From: Xanthoparmelia taractica
Taxonomy: Eukaryota; Ascomycota; Lecanoromycetes; Lecanorales; Parmeliaceae
DNA: 59,606 nucleotides
Reading direction: 5' to 3'
Assembly: GCA_033085395.1 (NCBI GenBank)
Contig: JANQBS010000240.1
Coordinates: 1 to 59,606, forward strand
Position numbers and translations under genes: made by a program. Below the pieces are notes generated by a model. That model had not been told where the DNA came from and made no database searches. It saw only the letters and a program-made list of their open reading frames with translations. The first letter of the stretch is position 1. The number at the start of each line of letters is the position of its first letter. Below are positions 46,737 through 58,730 of the stretch, in pieces.

Positions 46737-46992
46737 TGTCGCTTATCAGAAGCAGGCCACTGGTCACAGTCTCTCAACGCTACAACATGTCTTCAGTAGG
46801 CACCAAGAGACTCCTTTTCGTGACTGCAGTTGACATTGCAGCAATAGGGAATCGCTAACTTCTCATTCAATTCCTGTGTGTTGATATCCAATTCCGCGCT
46901 AGCGGCAAGTAGCCGAAATATCCTTCACCTCCTGGCGACCTCACAGCTCGAGTAACCACAACTGATAGATACGATTGCATCTGTCCCCCATC
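46737..46992. promoter_or_regulatory. Short divergent promoter (kinase / mS41)
   Basis: Only 256 bp separate the two ATGs, which point away from each other, so both genes must share this stretch as promoter. I see no clear known site. Confidence 0.5.
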
Positions 46993-47730
46993 ATGATCAT
47001 TAGAAGCCTACCCTCACCTTCACTACCATCAACGCTAAAGCATTTCCTCCCAAAATCCCAACCTGCGCAGTGCCTTCGCCATCTCCACGCTCGAGCCTCC
47101 GCTTCTCAACCTCCAATCCCTCAACCCACCCCCTTTGTCCCAGACGCCTCCACCTTTCTCAAACTCATCGGCCGCAACCTCTCCCAACACGCCGCAAAGA
47201 TACCCACCTGGCAATCCTTATTTTCCCTCACCTCAACCCAACTCCGCGAGTTGGGCGTCGAGCCAGCTCGCACGCGACGGTACCTGCTCTGGTGGAGGGA
47301 CAGATACAGGAAGGGCATCTTCGGCGTGGGTGGGGATCTCAAAAATGTCAAGGATGGCGGGGCAGAACTCCGCGTGGTGGAAGTCCCCGTTGCTGAGGCC
47401 GCGGTTCCAAATTCCAGCAGCACCAACGTACCGATTGGACTACACCGGACCAAGAGGATGATTGTTAACGAGCCGCCGGAGGTTATACAGAAGAGATCGT
47501 CGTTGCAGCAGCTGAAACCGGTGGATGGCATGAAAGTTGTTGGCGTGCGGACGATAGCGGGGCCGTATGTGCAGTCTGTCAAGGGAACCAGTGGTAGCGT
47601 GGCTACGATCAAGGTTCAGGAAGGCATGTGGGAGGTCAGGAGGGGGGTGAAGGTTGATGGTGGCGAGAGGAGGAAAGTACAGGTCAGGCGGAAGAGATTA
47701 TTGGAGGAGAGGAAAACAAGTAGGAAGTAG
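46993..47730 (+). CDS. FYV4: Mitochondrial small-ribosomal-subunit protein mS41 (IGR-motif protein)
   Basis: An intronless 245-aa frame; I chose the ATG at 46993 because the upstream in-frame codons have no ATG. The N-terminal 45 residues are basic and Ser/Pro/Leu-rich without acids, a mitochondrial import signal. Residues about 53-108 hold the IGR domain (TFLKLIGRNLSQHA, then WQSLFSLTSTQLRELGVEPARTRRYLLWWRDRYRKG). This domain defines yeast Fyv4/mS41, a protein of the mitochondrial small ribosomal subunit. The C-terminal half is longer than in yeast and ends in a very basic tail likely to contact rRNA. Confidence 0.9.
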   Translation: MIIRSLPSPSLPSTLKHFLPKSQPAQCLRHLHARASASQPPIPQPTPFVPDASTFLKLIGRNLSQHAAKIPTWQSLFSLTSTQLRELGVEPARTRRYLLWWRDRYRKGIFGVGGDLKNVKDGGAELRVVEVPVAEAAVPNSSSTNVPIGLHRTKRMIVNEPPEVIQKRSSLQQLKPVDGMKVVGVRTIAGPYVQSVKGTSGSVATIKVQEGMWEVRRGVKVDGGERRKVQVRRKRLLEERKTSRK

Positions 47731-48001
47731 TGGTTATAGGAACCATAAGCCGTGAAACGTTTGCTTGTCAGGGTATTTCCCATACGGATGCGTGACTATA
47801 CTTTCCGGTGAGGGAAATGCTCTCCTTATTGATGACTTAGGCTATGGACACATCATTTCTACTTGGATTGCCAAAAGGAAAGGGCCATGAGCTCCATGTC
47901 GTGACCGTACACAGCGGCAGTCGAGCAACTAAGCCGTCTCAAAGGATACGCACGCTATGCTGGATCCATATAAAGTCGCTTGCAATACAGCAAATTCGCC
48001 C

Positions 48002-51000
48002 TCATCTACCATATTCCAAGCTAGGCACAATCACAGGCCCATATTTACTCACCCCCACCGCCCCCATCCCCGCTGCATCGGTCTGCACCATGAAATCCAC
48101 GGCCAAGCTCAACTTCCCAGTCGCTGTGCCATGCATGTTCATTTGTCCGAACGCTCCCGTCACAACTTCCGGATCGTAAGCCACAATTGCCACATAATTC
48201 CTCCTGCCCATCAGCTTCCGCATATCTCGCTGTCTTCCATCTGGCTCAGCAGCGAAGATCTCCATCATGTCCTCTTTTGTATCGCTCGGCGCGTTATTCG
48301 AGCGGTGTCCGTTCTGCGGGATGTATAGCGGTTTCTGGGAGGCATGGAGAAGCTTAAGGACGTATGAGGGTGGGGGTGTATTGACAACGGATGCAGATAT
48401 CAGCTGGTACATAGTCTTATGATCGGATGGTTTTGCCGGATCGTGCAGTATGCCAGCGCCGCAGCAATCGACGGCACCGGATAGAAAAGTCATTCGAATC
48501 GACTTCTGGTGGGATATACTTTGAAGAGTGCGAATGAGATAAGTGCGTTCAAGATCCTGGTGGAAGTCAGCATGGGATACTTTGGACGACTAGCGAGTGA
48601 TGAAAGCGTGCCTTAGATTCATGCGTCCATTGATCGCGCAGTTCATCGAGCATGTCAATGTCGCCAAATGGACTCAATATTCCGCCCATGAGGCCAGACT
48701 TGCCGACAGCCTTCTTGACGGAGTCGAAGCCGGAGCCCACGACGCCCTTAGCACCCACAACCCCAGCTGCCGAGCTGGTCACTTTACCCAAGAGATTGTA
48801 TGCACCAGTCACGGCTTTCTTACCCGTGGCAACGGTGTGGGCAATCTGCTCAGCCGCTTCCAGTCTTGGATACACTATTGGTACAGAAATCATCCAGATG
48901 CAATGCTGCACGCTAGGCGGTAGCATTGCGACTTTCGGGAAGAGGCCCTGGTACGTTGGACCAGCCATTACCTGATGTGGATTTCTCTCAGATCTGCAAT
49001 CCGGCCCCACGACGACAACTGCCGGCCCGAGATACTTCACGAAATGCCAACCAGTGCCGGTAATAGTGAAGATATCTGTGTCTGTACTCACGTTGCGGAG
49101 AATCTCCAGAGTCGTGTGGTGCTGGAAGAGAAGGTACATTTCTATGCCTACACGACCAATATTCTTAAACATGTTAGAGAACTGCATGTATTCAGGGTAT
49201 GATCCAAAACCGTCGAAGCTGCAAGAGTCTTAGTATCATGCTGACCTTCGACGACGAAGGTGTTCGAGAACCTACATGTCATGATCATCAATCTGCAAAA
49301 TGTGAGGTATTTGCGCAAAAGCTTCTCGAAGGTACGGCTGGTCAAAATGACTGGTATAATAATGGAAATACGCATGTGAGACATCTTCCTCGTGCTTGGC
49401 CGTCCATTGAGCATTCTTCCTGTTCTCCTTGCCACTCATTGCTAGCCATTGTCTCAGTAATGGAATCTCCTTCCATATCCTATCAGCGTATATTTGATCG
49501 CCCAAGCCAAGCTGCGTATGAAAACCACCACACTCGACATGTTTTTGCATTATATCCTTCCACATATGACTGATGCCGCCAACACGAGCACGCTCATTCG
49601 CATTGACATTGAGCGAAAAGTCATTTCCAGAGGTCGCAATGAACCGCCAGTTCGTCTCACGGCGGCCAGCAACTAAGAATTCATATCTTGTGCAGCCAAG
49701 ATGAGAAGTTATGGCGTAGGTCCATTTTGCGCTAGTCTGCTCCTCCATCTGTAAATCGACATCATATCGATAGAAAGTCCATCGCTGATGAACAGATATT
49801 TGACTGGCCTTCAATTGGCGGGGGTTTGGAGAAAGATCTACGCTTTGATGGATGTGTATAGTTGGGGGTTGAGGAGCATCGGTAATAAGCAATATTGATC
49901 CCAGCCAAATGCCCCTCTCTAGATCCATGTTAGTATACCTGAGGTAAGGTCCGAAGTACACTGCATTAGTAGGCGCAATCCTATACATGTCAACGCCAGC
50001 ACTGGGTGGAGGTCCGGAAAAGCCTGCTACGGTAGGAGTTGAGGACTGCATGCTCATGATGCTGTCTTGATAGCCTGGTGTGGACGGCTGAAATCCTGGA
50101 GATGCCAAAGGCTTACCACTAAACGCACTTAAGCCCGGAGATGCAAGCGCATTTCCAAAGTTGACGCTACCGGTTGGTGACAGTGGCTCATTGAGGTTGA
50201 GAGGTGTTGGGCCCTTCGGGAACTCCCACTGTGTAGATTGGGTGGGTAAGTGAATATAATAATACTGGCCTGAGTTGGGATCAAGGTGGTGGATCCAGCC
50301 CTCTGGAAGAGGTGGAGGCGAAGCAGACCCCGGACCAGCAGGCGCAGGAGATGACTTGATCGGCAATTGTGTAGAGGCTTGGGTGCTTGCTTGTATCGGC
50401 TGTTGCGCCGTTGCCACTTGAGGTCTAGGAGAATCATTGGCGAATGCTGGGTGGCCTTGATTGCCGGACTCTGGTGGGGAGCTCACCGCCGCGGCCGCTC
50501 CAGGTGCAGCCCCAACGGTTGCACCCGCGGTGGCAGACCCTACTGCTTGGGCATGTTTCTCGTTGGGATAACCTTGAGCCGCAGCGGCTGAGGACCCAGC
50601 TGGCGTGTAAGCTGGCGGAGGAGACGACGTGACATGCAGTCGTTGAAAATCTTGCTCCAAAGCTGCTGAGGCGGTTGTCCTTGCTGCTTGTGGAGATGGA
50701 GAAGTAACACGCGCTTGAGAAATCGGTGAATGTACGGGAGGTGAGCCAGAGGCCTGGCCTGGACCTTGGTATACAGTCGGAGGGCCATGTGGTTGACTTC
50801 CAGGCTGCTCTGTCGGTGTCCAAGGTCTTCTTGTCGGATCGGGCTGGTGCAGCGCTGGCGACTCTTGCGCTCTTGCGGGCTGACCGTATTGAGCTGCTCT
50901 ATGTGCTGCAGCTGCATTCTGCGCTTGCAGGCTCGTCGATGTAGATGGACCTGCGATACCTGCCGCAGCATAGCGCGCTTCTATGCCCCCTCCTAGTGCA

Positions 51001-51749
51001 TTCCCCGGTGGTATTATTGGGGTTTCAGGGGGGGGTGGAGAGCCACGCTGGGCTTTGGTAGTCGAGGTAGAGGCAGTCGAGCTCAGTCTGTTCACACCGG
51101 CAGGGTTGGGAACGTTCAAGCCTCCAGAAGGGGCTGAGTCGCCAGAAGTAGAGCCTCCTGGAGGTGGCCAGTACTGCTGATAGTAATTCGGGTATGGATT
51201 GACTTCAGCTTGAGGTTGGATCCTGGCGTCTGCCGACTTCTTATCTCTCTGCGGCAACCTCTGGAAAAGCCCTTCCTTGTCTGGGGCTTCGGGCCCTGGT
51301 GAGTCTGGCAATGGCTTCGGTATATTTGCCCTTCGCTCTGCCAACCTAGAGCTTGGCTGGGCATCTCCTCGAGGGCGTAGCGCAGACGGGTATTCAGACA
51401 CCCCAGGTCTTGCAGGATCTGCGGAGCCAACGCGGGGAGGGGACCCAAAAGGGTATGCTGGCGAGACTCTGCCCTGCTCACCTACTGCTTGCCGATTGTC
51501 GACAGGTCGTGGTTGGAAGCGTTGACGGTCGTCTGGATAGGGTAGTGGTGCTGGCGAGCTAGATGCGCCAGGAGGGAGAGCAAAAGTATTGGAGTGTGTG
51601 TGAGGTGGGTTTTGATTGTCGGATTCTGGGGAGCGTGAGTCGCGCTTGTATATCCTCAATGGTTCAATGGTTGGCGAGTCTTGGGATGAAGGTCTCTGAA
51701 GAAACATCTCTTCACTTGGCTTGCCATGACGCACGGCGTTGGAGCTCAT
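48002..51749 (-). CDS. WW-domain / PhoD-like phosphatase fusion
   Basis: Three exons, 49276-51749, 48612-49218 and 48002-48556, give 1211 aa with consistent phases. Intron 1 is 57 bp (GTAGGT...TTGCAG) and restores DIFDGFGSYPEY. Intron 2 (48557-48611, 55 bp) has a GC donor (AAG/GCACGC), a good branch (GCTGACTT) and a CCAG acceptor. Residues 1-475 are Pro/Gln/Ser-rich and disordered. A WW domain lies at about 477-511 (PLPEGWIHHLDPNSGQYYYI). A PhoD-like metallophosphatase domain fills the C-terminal 650 residues (QLGLGDQIYAD, LQIDDHD). At the late GDVHC-type motif the protein reads GAVDCCGAG, so the Asp and His ligands are changed. WW plus PhoD suggests a phosphatase-like protein recruited to PPxY partners; catalysis is uncertain. 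Confidence 0.88.
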
Positions 51750-53086
51750 GTTTTAGTACCTGAAGAGAATGGGCCAGCCTAAGGAATAAAGGGTATAAAC
51801 AAACAGCCTTGCAGAAGAAATGATGCCAAGCAGGTTGGAGTTGTGATTGCTTTGCTGTACGAGTACTATACGAGTATATGAAGAAGACGTGGGGTAGCAG
51901 AAACAAGCTCCTTCAGATTCCTTCATTCGTCACGGTCATCATGGTCATAGTGTAAGGATAATAATACTTATCTACCAAAAGCGAAGGGCGAGCTAAGGTA
52001 TAATGTGCTGCAAAAGGCCAAAGGGTAAGGCACTTGTGCTGTAGCCGCCGCGGCATCCAATCAGAACATGGTCGTTCAACTTCAAGCCGACAGACCTAAG
52101 CGCCCATGGCTCATAGACCTGTCACCTAGTCTCCTGAATCCTGACCAAAAATCTTTTTTTTTAACTCTTTCCGCTACTCCTCACTGCACTCATTTCTCCT
52201 GACAAAGCCGGACTAGCTATAGAATGAGTTTGGCAAAGTTGATTGCGCCGGCAAGAGAGCATTTTAGTGGAAGCCTTCGGATTCAATTAGAGTCGCTGTC
52301 CCAACAGGCCTAAAGTAAGCAGGATTCTATGAATGAATTCATTAAAATATCAAGCCAGTATTTGGTGATTGGTATGCTAAAGCTTCGAGTCGTCTACGGG
52401 TTCATAACACTACCTTAGTTACCGCTGCTCTGTAGTCCGCATGCCCTATCGCGACAACGGAACCTACAATGATTTAAGCCTTTTTGGCATGTCTGGTTGA
52501 GAACATGGTCAACGTAAAAGAAGGTCCCAGAGCAAGAACTCGTACCATGAGTACCAAGTGCAACTTCCCCCCTGCCTCTCGACTGCTTTTTGAATTGTCG
52601 GGCTTTGAATAATGATTGCTCTTGCAGGTTAAGGATCTATATAATAATGATAATACAGGAAACGTTCAAAACAATTACTTTTTATCATCCACCAATATGA
52701 TTCGAGTAGTACTACAAACTTGGTTGTATTGTATACTTGGTAGAAGTATACGAAGTATTTGAATGGCGGGTTCGGGCCGTGGCTTCTTGCCTCGGACAGC
52801 GAATGGAATCATCATTTTCCCGCTATTACTGTACTTTAAGTCTGATATTGACGATTGACATTCTTCATCCCAAGATAATAATTACTTTACAATCACTCAA
52901 AAGCCAAATCCTTAATTATTCATATCATAATCGTGTATCAAACAGTCTTCTTCCTTGTCATTACCACTCTGGCTAATACCATTCGTTCTATCTGTACATT
53001 TCGCTGCCTTTGCCTTTGCCTCGTCCTCTGACATTCCAGTTCTCAAAGCGCTCTTTACATTTTACCCTTCACCCTCTACCCCAACA
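51750..53086. other. Intergenic stretch of about 1.3 kb
   Basis: A divergent interval between the WW-PhoD gene and the DUF3074 gene. Composition is AT-leaning in the middle. It has short homopolymer runs (T8 near 52155) but no supported gene, tRNA or repeat. The ATG-less frame open just before 53087 looks like a signal peptide by chance only. Confidence 0.5.
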
Positions 53087-54581
53087 ATGGCGCCATTAGG
53101 CAATCTGGTTCGTCTACTTCCACTGCACATCAACGAATTACCTGCACATCCTGCACTTGAATCCCTGGTTAGCAACCCTTCAGAACAGCAAAAGTCGGTT
53201 GGTAGCAGTCCTTCCCAAGCTGGCAAAGTCGAAGCAAGTGAACGACCCAATCTCATATCGTTCATGGAGGAAGTCCTTGATCAGGCTACAATCTTCATCG
53301 ATGATACCCTTCCAGCCACTTTCAAAGAAGGCGGTCTCAAAAAGTCTGCTCCAGCCACAGCCAAGGTTAGACTACTGAGTCGGAATATTTCAATGGCTGA
53401 GATCCAGGCTATCCCCTGGATGAATACCAGTATGTACATCCCAAGGCACTTTTTTCCCCATTCTGAGCCACGAGACAATGTCTCAGGACTGAACATCTCT
53501 CTTGTATCTTCCATTTGTCCCACCACTAGGCTTTTCCCTTCGGATAAGCCATATTTACTCTGGAATCCATTCAGGTATTCCGCGAAATTGGTCAAATGAG
53601 AGGAAACCCGCCGAAGCGTGGTTTGCAAGAAGGAGTCGCCATGCCAACCACAGTAGTGAAGGGACTGCAGACCTCGATGAATTCGACTTCGGCTTACGGC
53701 ATGATCATTCGAAGCATGAACAGTAGGGCTTCCCAGCCCCATATTCCCCTTTGTCCGGACATCCTTGGTAACCCCAATTTTCACTCGAAATCCGTTTACT
53801 ATGACTCTGTTTCAGGCCTCGAGAGATTGATCGCTGACTGAATAACCCTATCAGACAGTATACGCCAGATGTCTTTGATTCCTATAAAGTGCTGGATTGG
53901 TCTGATCAAATAGCGTCAGCTACAGCGAATGGTTCAGCTATTGATAATTACAGGGAACTAAGCATGAGCAGTAAGTGTATTATTGCTGCGGACTTTTGGC
54001 CCTAATAATCGGCCATCTCAAGGATCACGGCATTTCTCGTGTCGTTTGGATCGGCAGTCTCGCAATAGTTTGACTGACCATTCGCTCTGCAGTCCACGAA
54101 ATGTGCCATGAACTACCGGCAATGCTTTCCAACCGAGTCTTTCCAGTCCTCGTTGTTACGGCGAAAAGGGGAAAGCACGCTTTTGTTGTTGTACAGATCC
54201 CAGTGGATATCTCGGGCCTAACAGTGGCGATGTACAGCAATGGAAGGAATCTGCACGAAGGTGATAGCGCAGTGAAGCGGAAGAAGCCGGTACTTGGGTA
54301 TGAATGCGAAGGCCACATGCCCAGACATTGGCCCAAATGCTGACATCTCTTGCAGTGTCTATACAAGCATTGAGCACTGCCGGATGCTGCCGGACCAAAA
54401 CATTGAGTGGGTAATGGCTACAGCTAGTGACGCAAAAGGCTGGCTACCAATGTGGGCGCAAAAGATGGGTGTTCCTTCGGCTATCGTTAAAGATGTTGGG
54501 CTATTCATTGGTTGGGTCAAGAAGCAGAGACCCTTTTTCCGCAAAGATCCCCCATTTATCGTGAGAACGGAGGATGTGTGA
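53087..54581 (+). CDS. DUF3074 (START-like) domain protein
   Basis: Five exons give 345 aa: 53087-53429, 53575-53722, 53855-53970, 54093-54297 and 54356-54581. Introns are 145, 132, 122 and 58 bp, all GT-AG, and all phases agree. The ATG at 53087 is the first in frame (MAPLGNLVRLLPLHINELP). Motifs typical of the fungal DUF3074 family are visible: AWFARRSRH, EFDFGLRHDHSKHE, HEMCHELPAMLSNRVFPV and the end block EWVMATASDAKGWLPMW, then KMGVPSAIVKDVGLFIGW. This domain is a START-like fold thought to hold a hydrophobic ligand, but no function is established. No signal peptide or membrane helix is present. Confidence 0.88.
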
Positions 54582-54798
54582 GCAAAGTCTAGTAGACCCA
54601 TGGCTCGTTAACGTTGTATTTCTTGACCTATGACTGGTGAGGAGTTGACTCGGCTAGAAGCCACATCGTCTTGCACTTTTTGAATTAGCTTGCGCGCAAG
54701 GGTGCTGCTTCTTAGGGGCTCGGGCCGAAAAAATAGCGATATGGAGAGAGGTTAGGGATCCTCTGGATTATCTCTTTTACTATTATGTACAGACTTGA

Positions 54799-56547
54799 TC
54801 ACTCAACAATCTGCAGCTCTCCTGTTCTCTCCATGGCAAATTCGTCTTTCCACTCCTCCCATATCCTCTCCAACTCCTTTACATACACGTCATGCAGCTC
54901 GTCCACATACGCCTCTTCCGGCTTACTTGCCTGCTGTACCTTGATGGGTCTGCCCACCACGATGTTGAGCGGTCGCCGATAAGGGAGTATGCCCACGTCG
55001 TAATTGAACACCCCTCTTGCATGGAACAGGGGAACGGTAAACCCCAACACTTTTTTTATGATGAGTTGTGTCTTGTGGATCAACGGGTGCTGTTCAGGCT
55101 GTACCTGATCATACAATTCGTTTTCTATGTGGAATCAAAAGTCAGTCAGTGTTGCCCAAAAATCCTTAGGTAGGATCTTAACCAAAAGGAACACTCCAAG
55201 ATTAAAACTTTGGTTGGAAAGAAGGGATTCGGGCGCGGGAAGATGCGTACCACCGAAAGCGAGAACCGGTACCAAGTCCGCGCCGGTACGAATGGCGAGC
55301 TTGACGAAACCCTTGCGGCGCTTGAGCACGAGGCGAAGAGAGTGCGGTTGTGCGTCCAACGATTCCCGAGCACCGCCCACGACTATCGTGATACCTCTCC
55401 CCATTCCCTCTCCATTTTCTCCGCCACGCGAAAGCAGGTTCTCGCAGGATTCTCGGGATACGGAGGCAAGTCCCATCGATAGCGCATATTCACGGTATCT
55501 GGATTATGGTTCCCGAGTCAGTCTTGCGTGTCTGATGGGGTACAGCGAGCCTTAGAACACGTGTAGGAACCGAATATTCTCAACACTTGCCCCAGAACTC
55601 AATGTCAGGTTCGGAAGAGAAAAAATGGACCACGAAAATCCTTACAGAGGAACTCGGAAATTAGAGTCGAGGGTCAGGAGGGTATTTGTGATTCCTGGGA
55701 AAAGCTGGGAGAATCCGAGGGCTTCCGTCGCAAATGCCGCAAAGGCGCCATGCGAGATGATGCCGTGCGGGTGATAGCCAAAGATGTATTTGCGCGTGGG
55801 CGGAAGGATGGCGGAACGATGGAGGCGGGCAGGGAAGTAGGAAGCGAAAAGCGACCAGATTGGAAGAGAGCGAAGAAAATTGGAGCGGTGGGAGAGAGTG
55901 CCAGATTGTCCAGCGCTGGAGAACAGGATGTATATGAGGTAGGGAACGAGGACGGGCCAAAATAGTGGAATGGCGCAGAGAAGGAAGAAGGTGCCGAGAA
56001 GCAAGGCAATGCTGAGAGTGTGCCCGAGGACAACGAGGGTTTGCAAGCGTCTTTTGAGGGGGACTGAGAGCGGCGCGAAGTGGATGCTGCACAAGGTGGT
56101 CAGTTGCCAGGTGTGATAGCAAAAGTGGAGGTCACCATACTGGCTCTGCTCCCAGCCTGCTCCCGCTTTTCGTCCACTAACCAGCTCGCTGTTTTGCCTT
56201 GCTACCATTGACTTGCCCTTTCGTCTATCCCATGCCTGCCTGATGCTGACTAGATGTTCGCCGTCCTTGTCTTCGTACCTCTCCACTACTATTTGACCGT
56301 CTTTCTTCTCCTTTGAGGCGCCGTTGGTCCTCAATGATCCAGACTTCTTGTGAAGACTTCGCCGAGGACTGCGCGGTGCCGCATCCTCACCCTGTCCAGA
56401 GTAGAGTTCCGGCGGAGGTTTTCCATTATACAATAATGTATCGCCGTCCCTTTCAGCTGCATCGGCGTATGATTCGGGTGTCAAATGGTGCTGCTTCCGT
56501 TCTGCGGGCAATGATGGCTCCTGTTTCAGGGTTGCAGCTGTTGCCAT
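54799..56547 (-). CDS. DGA1: Diacylglycerol O-acyltransferase, DGAT2 family
   Basis: Three exons, 55646-56547, 55251-55498 and 54799-55124, give 491 aa. Introns are 147 bp (GTAAGG...ATCCAG) and 126 bp (GTACGC...ACATAG). The second donor was chosen because it yields the conserved AFGENELYDQ junction. The enzyme makes triacylglycerol from diacylglycerol and acyl-CoA at the ER and lipid droplets. The active-site motif is FGYHPHG near residue 257; NFRVPLYREYALSMGLASVSRES, the GGARESL block and PLFHARGVFNYDVGILPYRRPLNIVVG follow. One or two hydrophobic helices lie at about 170-215. An N-terminal 140-residue charged extension is longer than in yeast Dga1 and may be regulatory. Confidence 0.95.
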
Positions 56548-57218
56548 TGCAGCTAGAGGCCAATCGACGGAGTCGCAATTTGGAAAATGTGGGGTGTCAA
56601 AGATAACATGAATGGCTTACAGTTTCTCAGGTAGGCTGAAGTAGATGAGCGATGAGGTTGAAGCTGAGATGATGCACAACCCCGGAATCAACCCCAGAGA
56701 TTTCTCGGCTCCGCTTGGCGTACGAGTAGACGTAGCAAGCGGGTGTAATATTCTAGCCTCTAATTTATCCTATATCACACGGGTACGAAGTAACGTCTGA
56801 ATAATCTCGAGTCAGTTGTACACGCCAAAAAAATATCGAAGTCTTTCAAAAATATATACCTCTTTGCTTTAGATACTCTGACGGCTAATCTTCCTAGTAA
56901 GTATTATCTACAAATCATACACTGAAAATCACTAGACCAGACTCTTCCTTGTAGAGTTACCTAAAATTTCTATCTATCGAGGTGTGCAACGACTTTTCTG
57001 CTAAGATAATTACGGTATTGTAAGGCTGCCTTTCTGAGTCATGGCAAGCTTGGCGGATACTCATTGATACTACAGGTACTTTGTACACAGAGCGATGCCA
57101 ACGCTCCGTAGTAATCGTTTTCCATGAGTGGTGTCTTGTCCATGATTCAAATCATTTTAGACTTTCTATCCTCTACGCTATTCGAGCTCCATCCACTATT
57201 CTTTCTGAACCAGATGTC
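56548..57218. promoter_or_regulatory. Divergent promoter between DGAT2 and STK19-like genes
   Basis: About 670 bp, AT-leaning in the middle, with no credible reading frame. It must serve as promoter for both genes. No clear known site was seen. Confidence 0.5.
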
Positions 57219-58660
57219 ATGCCTCTCGACTCTTCAGGCGCACATTCTTCCCGCATATCCAAACGGCAACAGCAGCCCTCTAGACGCTCTTCATCCTCGC
57301 CTTTTACCCGCTTTGGTCAAAGAAAGCCAGTCCGGCGCTCCAAGTCCAATTTAGATGCCGCTGATATTGATGATGACTTCATTGGAGACCGTCTGGATGA
57401 TATTGGCAGTGTTAAGTCCTTACCATCTGACCTATCCTTACGAGATGTGGCTCAAACAATACAATGGGTGCGCTCCCATATGTTTGATCCCATGGCGCAG
57501 AATGGAGGGTTTCAGAGTACGAGAATTGCGGAAATCCTCAATTTGCGAAAATTATTACCTCCGATTGTCACTTGTTCCCATGCTCATGCTCTAGCCCAAT
57601 CGCCCACTAAGACGGAGCGAGAGATTGCAGAGTTGACAAGAGCTGGCACCATCAGGAGATTGGTCACTCCTGGCCGAGGCACTGGTGGGTCGAGTATAGG
57701 CGAGAGCCTGGTACTCTCGAAAGATGTCGAAAGTCTACTTAGGCAAGCCAAGGAGCTCAATCAAGAATTGGCGGGTACGTTTATACTATTCTGCAGGATC
57801 GGCACAGACAGTAACCTCCAATGCTAGATAAATTCTTGGTCTATCTCCATGCAAAACCAATGGCTCTAAGCATCTCATGCAGCTCTTTCTCGGCAGCAGA
57901 GATCACAGCATTGATGCGCGCGGGCTTCCTGACATCTTCGGTTCAGGGTTCGGATTCCACAAATGTCTTTGCTGGTCCTCATTGGGGGTCTTCTGGAACC
58001 TTAACCTCAATCACAAGCATTTCCAAAGCGGCGTCTGGCTCTCTGGCCGCTATTGGGGGGGAAGGCGCCATATACAGTGCTGGCGGGAGAGGTGGCATTC
58101 GGCGTAGCAGTTCCCAGTTCGAAAATCCGTCCGAGCAGGAGTCGTTAGAGGCTTTTGCCGAGGGTGTAGAGCTGAAACTGTCTCTGCCAGGTACCGGCGC
58201 TTATCTGAAGGTGCGGCCTCTTTTCGCGATATTTTCCTGAATTTCAGTCCTTAGTTGATTGCACAAATTGTTCCGGGAGTGGTGCTTTTATTTCGCTTCG
58301 ATAGGCCTCCAGAGATTTGCCTCACTTTGTATTCGGTGGAAAATGCTGACTCAGATCTTGCGACAGCTTTTGAGTGCTGCTCGTTCCCATCTCGTCTCGC
58401 TTACGATGAAGTCAAAATTTCGGGAAATTCCGGTTTACCAACTTCGTGAGCGATGGAATGGGGGAATATCTGCTGAAGACCCCGCTGCCAAAGCAAAAAA
58501 ATACAGGGGCGAGTTCAGCGGAGTTCTTCCAAGCCGGACTCGCAAATGGAAAGAATTTTATGGGCTCTCCTTTGACTACACTCTGGCAGAATGCCTTGGC
58601 GCAGGCCTAGTGGAAGTCTTCGAAACAGGAAGCGTAGGTCAAGCTGTGCGTATTCCCTGA
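57219..58660 (+). CDS. STK19-like (serine/threonine kinase 19 family) protein
   Basis: Three exons, 57219-57774, 57828-58210 and 58367-58660, give 410 aa. Introns are 53 bp (GTACGT...GCTAG) and 156 bp (GTGCGG...GACAG, branch ATGCTGACT), all phases agreeing. A basic, Arg-rich head (RRSSSSPFTRFGQRKPVRRSKS) precedes helical blocks typical of this family: RDVAQTIQWVRSHMFDPM, TEREIAELTRAGTIRRL and a late LLSAARSHLVSLTMKSKFREIP. The C-terminal YGLSFDYTLAECLGAGLVEVFETGSVGQAVRIP completes it. STK19 proteins are now seen as winged-helix DNA-binding proteins rather than kinases, and no kinase motif is present here. The human member works in transcription-coupled repair; a similar role in this fungus is an inference. 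Confidence 0.85.
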
Positions 58661-58730
58661 CTTCCAGCTACCTCTTGGATTTCTCGGGTTGGTCTTCTTT
58701 TCAGCTAGACGCTATGGCCTGCTCGGCGAA

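Noticed and set aside
52955..53086. Signal peptide on the DUF3074 protein
   Set aside because: The hydrophobic stretch precedes the first ATG and its frame begins with TTG; the family has no signal peptide.
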